From CAWFNW01 sp963817405 (GTDB lineage: Bacteria > Actinomycetota > Coriobacteriia > Anaerosomatales > Anaerosomataceae), in contig CAWFNW010000003.1 in assembly GCA_963817405.1 (NCBI GenBank), positions 124,001 to 188,000 of the forward strand: DNA of 64,000 nt, given 5' to 3'. Below, piece by piece: positions 16,251 to 23,649 of the stretch. Both the position numbers and the translations under genes were made by a program. The notes below the pieces were generated by a model. The model had not been told where the DNA came from. It worked only from the letters and a program-made list of their open reading frames with translations, and did not search any database. Numbering within the stretch: position 1 is the first letter of the stretch; the number at the start of each line of letters is the position of its first letter.

Positions 16251-17649
16251 GCGCCTTACGGCGGTCGCACGCGTGGCGAGCGCCATGACACTAACACTTG
16301 GCGTCGGAGTCCTCCTGCTCGCCGTGACCTCGTATGTCATCGTCGCCCGCTCCCTCACCACCGACCTGGACCGCGCGCTGCTGCGGGAGACGCAATCGTA
16401 TGCGGCCGCGGTTGCCGGGGGTGATGGGAGCAGCACGGCAACGACGGCGAGTCTGGTAGACGCGTCACGCGAGTACCTCTCGGTGCATACCCAGGCCGCC
16501 ACGGGTGCGCACCCTATCCTCATGGTGAGGCTGACTGGTGGGCGAGTACTCTCCAACTCCGATGCCCTTCTCGAGCTAGCAGGGGGCAACGCCGATCCGA
16601 CGCCCGCGGGCTTCGCTACCCTCAACCTCGATGCCGAGGAGTACCGCATGGCCACGGCACCAATCGTGGACTCCGACGGGGAGGCGGCTGGCGTCTTCCA
16701 GGCGGCCCTGCCGACCGCCTACCACAAGGCGATTGCATCGAGCCTCGCGACCACGCTCGCGGTCGCGGGCGTCGCGATCGTCGCGATCGGCGCGTCGCTC
16801 TCGGTGTGGGTTGCACGGGCTTCTCTGGTCCCGTTGCGGGAGGTCGCGCGCACCGCCGAGCATGTCACCCAGTCATCGCTCGGCGATCGCGTGCCATATG
16901 ACGGCCCGCGCGATGAGGTTGGCACCATGGTGGCCGCGCTGAATTCGATGCTGAATCGGCTCGAGTCTGCCTTCGGCGAGCAGCGACGTTTCGTCGCAGA
17001 CGCATCCCACGAGCTCCGAACGCCGCTCGCCGTGGTCGGAGGGAACCTCGACCTGCTTGAGCATCCCAAGACAAGCGCCGAGGAGAGGGCCGCGGCCCTC
17101 GTGGCGATGCGCGAGGAGCTCGCACGGCAGGAACGCCTTGTGAACGACCTTCTCGCACTGGCGCGATTGGACTCCGGGATGCATCGCCCGTTCCAGCCGC
17201 TGGACGTCGGGACGATTCTTGAGGAGACGGCCGTCCGCACGCGCGCGCTCGGAGATCGGTTGGTAAGGGTGGGCGCGCCCGCAGACCTTTGGGTGCGAGG
17301 TGATCCAGATCTCCTAGAGCAGGCGCTCATGAACCTCACGCGAAACGCGGTGGCGCACACCGCCGAGGGCGGTCACATCGAAATCGTTGCGGTAGCCGAG
17401 GGCGACGAGGTACTGCTGCGCGTTGCCGATGACGGGCCGGGCCTGCGCCAAGAAGACCTCGTTCGAGTCTTCGATCGCTTCTACCGCGCCCAGGGCACGC
17501 GCAATCGCGACAGCGGCAGCAGTGGGTTGGGGCTGCCCATCGTGAAGCGACTGGTCGAACTCCACAACGGTCGCGTCGAGGCAGCCAACCGTGAGGGCGG
17601 CGGAGCGGCGTTCACCATCAGCCTCCCGCGCGAGGAGCGTCCTGCGTAG
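16237..17649 (+). CDS. membrane sensor histidine kinase (HAMP-HisKA-HATPase)
   Basis: 470 residues starting at GTG 16237. Two transmembrane helices (~12-38, ALTLGVGVLLLAVTSY region; ~165-190, TTLAVAGVAIVAIGASLSV) flank an extracytoplasmic sensor domain of ~125 residues. HAMP follows, then the H box DASHELRTPLAVVGG, N box NLTRNAVAHT, G1 DDGPGL, F box and G2 GLGLPIVKRLVELHNGRV. It is the partner of the regulator it overlaps. The signal is unknown; the neighbouring exported acidic protein suggests an envelope or cation signal, as inference. Confidence 0.93.
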   Translation: MSGRRRLTAVARVASAMTLTLGVGVLLLAVTSYVIVARSLTTDLDRALLRETQSYAAAVAGGDGSSTATTASLVDASREYLSVHTQAATGAHPILMVRLTGGRVLSNSDALLELAGGNADPTPAGFATLNLDAEEYRMATAPIVDSDGEAAGVFQAALPTAYHKAIASSLATTLAVAGVAIVAIGASLSVWVARASLVPLREVARTAEHVTQSSLGDRVPYDGPRDEVGTMVAALNSMLNRLESAFGEQRRFVADASHELRTPLAVVGGNLDLLEHPKTSAEERAAALVAMREELARQERLVNDLLALARLDSGMHRPFQPLDVGTILEETAVRTRALGDRLVRVGAPADLWVRGDPDLLEQALMNLTRNAVAHTAEGGHIEIVAVAEGDEVLLRVADDGPGLRQEDLVRVFDRFYRAQGTRNRDSGSSGLGLPIVKRLVELHNGRVEAANREGGGAAFTISLPREERPA

Positions 17650-17678
17650 TATGCTGGGTGCGGGGTAGGGGGGTCACG

Positions 17679-18330
17679 GTGGGCGCTGGCCTGTCCGAGT
17701 ACCATCCGTTCGCATCGGCTGAATCACGCGAGCGCTACCTGGCTCACTACGACGAACAGGCTGCGTCCTGGCCGCTCGCCTCGGAAACCCAGATGGTCGA
17801 CGCCAAGCACGGGCGCACGCTCGTGCGCGTCAGCGGACCGGATGAGGCACCGCCATGCGCCGCACCGGATCGCGAAGTCGATCTGGCTGTCGCTGGCGCT
17901 CGTGGCACAGCGCGCCAGCCTGAAGAACGCGGCCAATAGCCCACGATCATTCGCGGTCCTTATGGGGCCGACGCCTCGCACGGTCGGAGCGATGCTGCGC
18001 TGGTTGATGCCGGAATGGGAGCAGTACGACAGGGCGGGGTTCGAGCAGTACGTGGCGGAGTTGACCCTGGGCCTGCAGTGCTTCGCCAAGATTCCGAGCG
18101 CGATGGGTCCGCGCGTGTTCAGCGACAGCGAACTCGGCGGAATCCGAACGCCCGTCCTCTACATCGCCGGTCAGGACGAGAAGCTGTGCTCGGTCAAGGC
18201 CGCGGCAGCGCGGCTTGCCAGCGCAGCCCCACAAGTCCAGCGGGCGGTGTTCCCGGGCGCGGGGCATGCGCTCATCAGCGTGCACGAGCAGGCCGTGAGC
18301 GACAGGGTGCTACAGTTCCTGGAGGCGTGA
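17679..18330 (+). pseudogene. alpha/beta-hydrolase pseudogene (internal deletion with frameshift)
   Basis: Two frames together read as one alpha/beta hydrolase. The N-terminal part from GTG 17679 (YHPFASAESRERYLAHYDEQ ... GRTLVRVSGPDEAPP) is in one frame, and the C-terminal part from about 17845 (PHRIAKSIWLS ... VLYIAGQDEKLCSVKAA ... FPGAGHALISVHE) is in another. In intact relatives about 90 residues, including the oxyanion loop and the GxSxGG nucleophile elbow, stand between these parts; here they are missing at the junction near 17845-17855. The catalytic Asp/His end survives. The product cannot be an active hydrolase. Confidence 0.8.
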
Positions 18331-18414
18331 CAATCGGAGCTGTGTTGAGCCTTACCGCACGGACACCCGAACGCGCCGCGGAAGCTGACGGGGATCGCAC
18401 ACCCGTTCATCGCT

Positions 18415-19179
18415 CTACGAAGAGATCCTGCGGCGGTACGTGGCCATGGCCAACGCATACGCGACAAAGAGGGTGCCGAGACACCACGCGAGAGCGATCC
18501 AGATGTCCGTGCCGACGGGCTGTTGCGTGAACAGGTCGCGAATCGCGTTGACGATCGACGTCACCGGCTGGTGTTCGGCGAAGACGCGCACCGCGCCGGG
18601 CATGGTGTCGGTGGGCACGAACGCCGAGCTGATGAACGGCAGGAAGATGAGCGGGTAGGCGAACGCGCCTGCGCCGTCCACGGACTTCGCGGACAGACCG
18701 GCGATCACGGCCAGCCACGTCAACGCCAGCGTGAACAGGATCAGGATGCCCGCGACTGCGAGCCATGCCGGAACTCCCGCCCCCGAGCGAAAACCCATGA
18801 TGAGGGCGACCAGCACGACGACCACAAGCGAGATGAGATTGGCGACCAACGAGGTCAGCACGTGCGCCCACAGCACGGACGACCGTGCGATCGGCATGGA
18901 CTGGAATCGCTCGAAGATGCCGCTCTTCATGTCCATGAAGAGCCGGTATGCGGTGTAGGAGATGCCTGACGCGATAGTAATGAGCAGAATCCCGGGCAGC
19001 AGGTAGTTCACATAGGAATCCGACCCTGAGTTGATCGCGCCGCCAAACACGTAGACGAACAGCAGCATGAAGGCGATCGGCATGATCGCGGTGGTGATGA
19101 TGGTGTCGAGACTGCGCGTGATGTGCCGCAGGGACCGTCCCGTCAAGATGGCGGTGTCGCCGAAGAAGTGGTTGGTCAT
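18415..19179 (-). CDS. ABC-2 type exporter permease (DrrB-like)
   Basis: 254 residues with six hydrophobic segments and the ABC-2 pattern of daunorubicin-type permeases (ITRSLDTIITTAIMPIAFML, LLPGILLITIASGISYTAYR, PIARSSVLWAH). It is the last of four genes transcribed leftwards: PadR regulator, DUF1048 protein, ATPase, permease. With the ATPase it forms a half-plus-half exporter for hydrophobic compounds or lipids. It is convergent with the hydrolase pseudogene. Confidence 0.9.
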   Translation of the reverse strand: MTNHFFGDTAILTGRSLRHITRSLDTIITTAIMPIAFMLLFVYVFGGAINSGSDSYVNYLLPGILLITIASGISYTAYRLFMDMKSGIFERFQSMPIARSSVLWAHVLTSLVANLISLVVVVLVALIMGFRSGAGVPAWLAVAGILILFTLALTWLAVIAGLSAKSVDGAGAFAYPLIFLPFISSAFVPTDTMPGAVRVFAEHQPVTSIVNAIRDLFTQQPVGTDIWIALAWCLGTLFVAYALAMATYRRRISS

Positions 19180-19188
19180 CGTTGTTCC

Positions 19189-20004
19189 TTACTCGTCGGT
19201 GCCGAACGCGCGGTCATTGCCACCGCCGCCATCCTTGCCGTCGGCACCCACGATCGCGAGGAAGACGTCCTCGAGTGTCGGCTGCTTCTCCACGTATTCG
19301 ACCGTGGCCGGCGGGAGCAGCTGCTTGAGCTCGGTGAGGGTGCCGTTCACGATGATCCGGCCGCCGTGGAGGATCGCGATCCGGTCGGCAAGTTGTTCGG
19401 CCTCGTCGAGGTGCTGCGTCGTGAGCAGCACCGTCGTACCGTGGTCGGCGAGTTCCCTAATCGCGTGCCACACCTCGATGCGCGCCTGGGGGTCGAGGCC
19501 GGCCGTCGGCTCGTCGAGGAAGATGACCGGCGGATTCCCGATAAGGCTCATAGCGATGTCGAGGCGGCGGCGCATGCCACCCGAATACGTCGACACCCTC
19601 CGCTCGGCCGCGTCCGTCAGCGAGAAGCGCCCGAGCAGGTCATTCGCGATCGCGCCCGGGTCCTCGAGGTGCCGCAAGCGGGCGACCAGCACGAGGTTCT
19701 CCCGCCCGCTGAGAATCTCGTCGACGGCCGCGAACTGTCCGGTGAGGCTGATGGACTCCCGCACATTCGCAGCCTGCGTGGCGACATCGAAGCCGTTGAC
19801 GCTGGCAGTCCCGGCGTCAGCCCGGAGCAGCGTGGACAGGATGTTCACAATCGTGGTCTTGCCCGCTCCGTTCGAGCCGAGCAGGGCGAAGATGCTGCCT
19901 CGCGCCACGTCGAAGTCCGTGCCCAGGAGCACCTCCAAGGTGCCGTAGGACTTCTTCAGCCCTTGCACCTGGATCGCGTGCCCGGCGATTGTCTGGGCCG
20001 TCAT
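19189..20004 (-). CDS. ABC-2 exporter ATP-binding protein (DrrA-like)
   Basis: 271 residues: Walker A GSNGAGKTT, Q-loop ISLTGQFAAVDE, signature YSGGMRRRLDIAMSL, Walker B VIFLDEPTAGLDPQAR, switch His LLTTQHLDEAEQL, and the PTLEDVFLAIVG end typical of drug-exporter ATPases. ATG 20004 overlaps the stop of the DUF1048 gene (ATGA), which rules out the longer frame to 20322. It acts with the adjacent permease. Confidence 0.93.
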   Translation of the reverse strand: MTAQTIAGHAIQVQGLKKSYGTLEVLLGTDFDVARGSIFALLGSNGAGKTTIVNILSTLLRADAGTASVNGFDVATQAANVRESISLTGQFAAVDEILSGRENLVLVARLRHLEDPGAIANDLLGRFSLTDAAERRVSTYSGGMRRRLDIAMSLIGNPPVIFLDEPTAGLDPQARIEVWHAIRELADHGTTVLLTTQHLDEAEQLADRIAILHGGRIIVNGTLTELKQLLPPATVEYVEKQPTLEDVFLAIVGADGKDGGGGNDRAFGTDE

Positions 20005-20369
20005 GAGCCGGCGCCCCCAGCCGTCTCCTCGGCGCGCTCGATGGCGCTGATCAGGCGGCTCCGTTCCCGAGCGACATACCCGCCCTTGTCGTAGTTTCGG
20101 ACTAACGCTTCCACGAACTCCACGGGGTCTTCCCCGACGATCTCGCGGATCGGCGTCCCGTCGGCCGCAGCCTGCTCGAACAGCTCGGCGACGTCGTCGA
20201 AGAGCGAGACTGCGCTGTCGGCGTCCATCGGCCCGAAGTACATCAGGTACCGCTCGATCGCGTCGACCGCCGCTCGGTAGTTCTCGGGAAGCTGCTTGAC
20301 GCGCGCCTTGTACGCCCGCCACCGTCGCTTATCGCCGATCATCTTCTCGGTCAACTTCGCGATATCCAT
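20001..20369 (-). CDS. DUF1048 family protein
   Basis: 122 residues, all-helical and soluble: EKMIGDKRRWRAYKARVKQL, ENYRAAVDAIERYLMYFG, then VSLFDDVAELFEQAA and VGEDPVEFVEALVRNYD. This matches the DUF1048 family, which is repeatedly found between a PadR regulator and an ABC exporter, as here; the function is unknown. ATG 20369 lies 2 nt after the PadR stop, and the end overlaps the ATPase start. Confidence 0.85.
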   Translation of the reverse strand: MDIAKLTEKMIGDKRRWRAYKARVKQLPENYRAAVDAIERYLMYFGPMDADSAVSLFDDVAELFEQAAADGTPIREIVGEDPVEFVEALVRNYDKGGYVARERSRLISAIERAEETAGGAGS

Positions 20370-20371
20370 GA

Positions 20372-20701
20372 TCACCTGCCTCCTTCGTGGAGTTCCTCGA
20401 GCCGGTCCGTGAGGAAGCTCCATGTCTTCCAGAACTCCTCGAGATCAGACTGTCCCTTGGCGTTGAGCGAATACACCTTGCGCGGAGGCCCCTTCTCTGA
20501 CGGATGCTTCTCCACGTCGACGAGACCCTTCTGCTCGACTCTAATGAGCAGCGCGTAGACAGTGCCCTCGGCGACGTCGGAGAAGCCCATCTCCCGCAAC
20601 CGTGCGGTGATCTCGTAGCCGTACGCAGGCTGTCTGGACAGGATTGCGAGGACGATGCCCTCCAGCGTGCCCTTGAGCATCTCCGTCATCTGCTTGCCCA
20701 C
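20372..20701 (-). CDS. PadR-family transcriptional regulator
   Basis: 109 residues. PadR winged helix: GTLEGIVLAILSRQPAYGYE, GTVYALLIRVEQKGLV, GPPRKVYSLNAKGQ, plus a C-terminal dimerisation helix (EEFWKTWSFLTDRLEEL). GTG 20701 has GGAG 7 nt upstream. It heads the exporter operon and probably represses it, releasing when it binds a ligand, as other PadR proteins do; an AT-rich inverted repeat lies in its promoter. Confidence 0.93.
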   Translation of the reverse strand: MGKQMTEMLKGTLEGIVLAILSRQPAYGYEITARLREMGFSDVAEGTVYALLIRVEQKGLVDVEKHPSEKGPPRKVYSLNAKGQSDLEEFWKTWSFLTDRLEELHEGGR

Positions 20702-20716
20702 GGAGCATCTCCTCGG

Positions 20717-20762
20717 ACTACTCAGTGCTACTGACTACCAGTACATAGTAACATAGAGTAGT
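20717..20762 (-). promoter_or_regulatory. AT-rich promoter/operator of the PadR-ABC operon
   Basis: ACTACTC (20717-20723) and GAGTAGT (20756-20762) are perfect inverted arms enclosing an AT-rich core with repeated TACTATG/CATAGTA elements, unusual in this GC-rich DNA. The location just upstream of padR fits an autoregulated operator. Confidence 0.5.
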
Positions 20763-20864
20763 CGCAGTGCAAGCCCGTCTTGTGGGCGGTTGTTCGCGGA
20801 AATACCGCGTCTCGGTAGAGCGCCGATTGCAGGGCCACCCAGGATGCCCGCCATTGACACGCAA

Positions 20865-20890
20865 GACCCCGGCATCGTGATGCCGGGGTC
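20865..20890 (-). terminator. hairpin terminator after the hemerythrin gene
   Basis: GACCCCGGCAT (20865-20875) pairs perfectly with ATGCCGGGGTC (20880-20890), loop 4 nt, 32 nt past the leftward hemerythrin stop. The run after it on that strand is TTGC, not a long U tract. Confidence 0.65.
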
Positions 20891-20921
20891 CTTTGGTGCT
20901 CTGGGACAGCCGTGTCTGGTC

Positions 20922-21371
20922 TCAGGCGCGCTCCTCAGCCTTCTCTGCGACCCTGTAGTCTTCGAAGAGCCCGTCGAGCTTCTCCTTCGAAGCGTGCTTT
21001 TCAATCCAGGGAAAGTGCGTGCCTTCTTCTTCCTGCATATGATGCTCGTTGAGTTCTGACAGTACGGCCGCCTTCGCGCTGAACACGTCGCCATCGACGC
21101 GGAGACCCAAGAGCTCTCGCAGCACCAGTCGTGCTACATGGTGCTCCTGCACAGCCTCCAAGGCGTGGTCTCTTGCTTCAACATCACCCGAGCCGCGCAT
21201 ATACGCGAAGACTGAGGCTTCTTCTCCCTTCATGTGGGGTAGCAGCTCCTTGGACAGCCTCTCCCGAAGGTCTCGACGGACCGCGGGTTTCTCAGCCCTC
21301 TTGAGTCGCTCTCCGAGCGCGCGCTGCTTCTCATGGTCCTCAAGGAGATGCCTAATGAACGGATGAGTCAT
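20922..21371 (-). CDS. hemerythrin HHE-domain protein
   Basis: 149 residues, four-helix bundle. Metal-ligand pattern: H in HPFIRHLLEDHEKQ, HMKGEE (LLPHMKGEEASVFAY), EHHVARL and NEHHMQEEEGTHFPW. These give the His/Glu set of a diiron hemerythrin domain. Such proteins bind O2 or NO or protect iron in bacteria. ATG 21371 starts exactly at the domain; the longer frame to 21827 is antisense noise. It is divergent from a group of tiny stress-type proteins. Confidence 0.9.
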   Translation of the reverse strand: MTHPFIRHLLEDHEKQRALGERLKRAEKPAVRRDLRERLSKELLPHMKGEEASVFAYMRGSGDVEARDHALEAVQEHHVARLVLRELLGLRVDGDVFSAKAAVLSELNEHHMQEEEGTHFPWIEKHASKEKLDGLFEDYRVAEKAEERA

Positions 21372-21597
21372 GGCACGTTCGCCTCCGCGATTGAGTGTCC
21401 GTTCCCTTGTGTCAAACCTACCCCGCCGCACGCGAAACCCAAACCGGCGTCCCAGCCGTCGATACGCACAATCGCGGCAAGACTGGCCCGCAGGCCAGTG
21501 AAGGTCTGTCCCAGTGCACACGTTCTCCCGGCGCTGTTCGGGCAGAAACTCGACAGCGGGTCCATACCGGACCCACCGACGTGTGAGGGAGGCAATC

Positions 21598-21747
21598 ATG
21601 CTGTACACAATCGTGGCGGTGCTGGTGGTCCTGTGGCTGCTCGGTCTGCTCACCGGGACCACGCTCGGCGGCTTCATCCACGCCCTACTTGTCATCGCCC
21701 TCGTGGTGCTGGTCATCCAGCTCCTCACGGGTCGAAAAGTGGTCTGA
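21598..21747 (+). CDS. lmo0937-family tiny membrane protein
   Basis: 49 residues: MLYTIVAVLVVLWLLGLLTG, then a second hydrophobic helix GGFIHALLVIALVVLVIQLL and GRKVV. This matches the lmo0937 family of small stress-associated bacterial membrane proteins of unknown function. ATG 21598 has GGGAGG 5 nt upstream. It is the first of five closely spaced small genes on this strand. Confidence 0.9.
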   Translation: MLYTIVAVLVVLWLLGLLTGTTLGGFIHALLVIALVVLVIQLLTGRKVV

Positions 21748-21760
21748 GCAGGAGAGAACG

Positions 21761-21982
21761 ATGGCCGATATCCATGTCGATAACACCGGCGGCGGTAGCG
21801 GCGCGATGTCGTGGCTCCTTGCGACACTGCTCATCATCGCGATCTTGGTCCTGCTCTGGTGGATCTTCCTGAGCTCCGGCTCACCATTCTTCGGGAATGA
21901 CACCACGATCGTCACCCCTCCAGGCAACACCATCGTCGTTCCCCCGGCTGGAAACGGCTCGACGGAGCCGACGAGCCCGTAG
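21761..21982 (+). CDS. small single-pass membrane protein with Pro/Thr-rich tail
   Basis: 73 residues: hydrophilic start (ADIHVDNTGGGSG), one transmembrane helix (MSWLLATLLIIAILVLLWWI) and an extracytoplasmic tail (TTIVTPPGNTIVVPP). The start ATG 21761 follows AGGAGA. It is 13 nt after the lmo0937-like gene, so co-transcribed. Not recognised as a named family. Confidence 0.75.
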   Translation: MADIHVDNTGGGSGAMSWLLATLLIIAILVLLWWIFLSSGSPFFGNDTTIVTPPGNTIVVPPAGNGSTEPTSP

Positions 21983-22035
21983 GCAAGTTCGGAAATCGCA
22001 ACCTGCTGATTGCCGAGAAGGGAAGGGCGAGCGTC

Positions 22036-22338
22036 ATGGACACTCATGCGACGAGAGCTCGTATCGAGGCACAGATCGACGAGTGGCAGCGGGACTTGAA
22101 GACCATGAAGGCCAAGGTCGACGCCGCCACGGGTCAGTCGAAAGTCGAATACCAGGAACGAGTCAACCAGCTTGGCGAGCAGTTCGACGATCTCAAGCTT
22201 CGGGCCGCGAAGGCGTGGGACGAGGCTGACGAGAAGTGGGATTCGCGCCGACAGGACTTCGAACTTCAGTGGGACGATTGGCAGGTTCGCGCGAAGCGCG
22301 CCTGGCATGACCTTGTTGACGGCGGGCCCGAGAAGTAG
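22036..22338 (+). CDS. coiled-coil small protein
   Basis: 100 residues, highly charged and helical (RARIEAQIDEWQRDLKTMKA, QERVNQLGEQFDDLKLRAAK), with heptad-like spacing and Trp-rich C-terminal half (WDSRRQ, WDDWQ, AWHDL). This matches small bacterial 'coiled coil' stress proteins of unknown role. ATG 22036 follows AAGGGAAGG. It is in the small-protein run. Confidence 0.75.
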   Translation: MDTHATRARIEAQIDEWQRDLKTMKAKVDAATGQSKVEYQERVNQLGEQFDDLKLRAAKAWDEADEKWDSRRQDFELQWDDWQVRAKRAWHDLVDGGPEK

Positions 22339-22368
22339 CCCGTCTGATCGCCTTGTTAGGGGCTGGCG

Positions 22369-22584
22369 ATGAATGCTCGTGGAGTTCTCAGCGCGCTCGG
22401 TTCACGGGCCGCAAAGCCGGTGACCTTGGATCCAGAGCTGCCCGAGGTGCTTCGGCTCCCGCCGTACGGTGCGGGGTGGTACGCGGATCCGGTGCGGCGC
22501 GACGGGTTTCGGTTCTTCGATGGCATCAACTGGACGCCGACGGTGATCAATGCCGATGTCGACCCGGAGGCCGAGCGCGCTTAG
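22369..22584 (+). CDS. DUF2510-type small protein
   Basis: 71 residues. The segment GAGWYADPVRRDGFRFFDGI followed by NWTPTV is the DUF2510 signature (GWYxDP...R.FDG..WT), an actinobacterial motif usually fused to membrane domains; here it stands nearly alone. ATG 22369 follows AGGGG. Function unknown. Confidence 0.75.
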   Translation: MNARGVLSALGSRAAKPVTLDPELPEVLRLPPYGAGWYADPVRRDGFRFFDGINWTPTVINADVDPEAERA

Positions 22585-22629
22585 GACTTCCCATCTGCCT
22601 GCTCTCATGCATCTCGAGGAGGGATCGGC

Positions 22630-22800
22630 ATGCCTGAAGGGAAGCATCTACGCGGCGTTGGCGAGAAAGAGCAACGCCAGTACGAGAAGATCAAAGAGGA
22701 TGCGGAGAAGTCGGGCCGCTACGGGAAGCGTGCCGAGGAGGTCGCAGCCCGGACCGTGATGAAGCAGCACAAGATGAGAGGCCACAAGGCGGGCGAGTGA
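22630..22800 (+). CDS. 56-residue basic stress-type protein
   Basis: Short frame from ATG 22630 to stop 22798-22800, with GAGGAGGG upstream. The product is charged and helical: MPEGKHLRGVGEKEQRQYEK, AARTVMKQHKMRGHKAGE. Similar short 'EKEQRQYEHIK...AARTVMK' proteins are common in bacteria in stress-gene settings, annotation often only 'hypothetical'. It ends the run of small genes. Confidence 0.75.
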   Translation: MPEGKHLRGVGEKEQRQYEKIKEDAEKSGRYGKRAEEVAARTVMKQHKMRGHKAGE

Positions 22801-22821
22801 TCACCCGCGCCAGCGACGTCC

Positions 22822-23052
22822 TCAGCAGTGCAGCGACCCGGCTCTCACCTTCGCGAGCATGATCTCGCGCTCTTCAGGCGTGTAGCTGTCCTCGAACTCA
22901 TCGAGTGCCTTCACCCGGGCAGTGAGGGTGAGCGCATGCGCGATGCGATGGAGCGCGGAGAGCAGGCACGTGATCGATGCTGCCAGGAAGACGTCGCGCA
23001 CGAGCCCGTACACGGTCTCCGGGTCTTCCAGCCGGTGGAAGTAGTGATGCAT
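22822..23052 (-). CDS. small hypothetical protein
   Basis: 76 residues from ATG 23052, preceded by GGGAGG. One amphipathic to hydrophobic stretch (VFLAASITCLLSALHRIAHA) and a charged C-terminal part (DSYTPEEREIMLAKVRAGSL). Not recognised. It is 91 nt downstream of the membrane protein gene on the same strand. Confidence 0.6.
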   Translation of the reverse strand: MHHYFHRLEDPETVYGLVRDVFLAASITCLLSALHRIAHALTLTARVKALDEFEDSYTPEEREIMLAKVRAGSLHC

Positions 23053-23143
23053 CGTGTCCTCCCATGGGTCGGGGTACTGGCGCGCGCACGTCGCGAGCGT
23101 CGGTCAGCGTAATCGGTATGTACCCGCCTGCTATCTGGCGTAT

Positions 23144-23464
23144 CTAGATCGCTGATCGGCGTTGCTGGTATGCGCGCCCGCTTCCTCCATGGGTGCTCAG
23201 GTCCAGCAGCAAGGCGATCACGATGACGACCCATTCGAGTGTCGTGAGGCCGCCGGGCGCGACGAAGACGTAGGCCACGGTCGTCCAAGGCAGCAGCAGG
23301 AGACCGACCAGCGGCCAGATCCAAGCGGGAGCCGTAATGGACCCGAGCGTCGTGGACCAGCCACGGAACGCTCCGTCCACGCGCGCGGGATCCATGAACC
23401 ACCACAACAGCAGCGCAATGCGCGGCGCACCAGCGAGGAGCAACACTCCAAGACAGCAACCCAT
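23144..23464 (-). CDS. small multi-pass membrane protein
   Basis: 106 residues. An N-terminal hydrophobic segment with a Cys pair (GCCLGVLLLAGAPRIALLLW), WPLVGLLLLPWTTVAYVFV and LEWVVIVIALLLDL give three probable helices; the tail is basic (RAYQQRRSAI). ATG 23464 has GAGGGGG upstream. It resembles small uncharacterised membrane proteins; no role can be assigned. Confidence 0.7.
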   Translation of the reverse strand: MGCCLGVLLLAGAPRIALLLWWFMDPARVDGAFRGWSTTLGSITAPAWIWPLVGLLLLPWTTVAYVFVAPGGLTTLEWVVIVIALLLDLSTHGGSGRAYQQRRSAI

Positions 23465-23649
23465 CGTGTACCCCCTCGAACTCCGGAATCCTCTGTCCGT
23501 TTGATACCCGTTCGCGTGGAGGGTGCGGCGTCACAGCCGCGGATAGACGAGAAGTCCGTTGATACATCCGGTGATGAGCCGCGTCGGGAATCAACGTACG
23601 GGCAGGATCTGTCGAGTACGCACTCGCCTCCGTCAGAGGAGCCGTTCAA

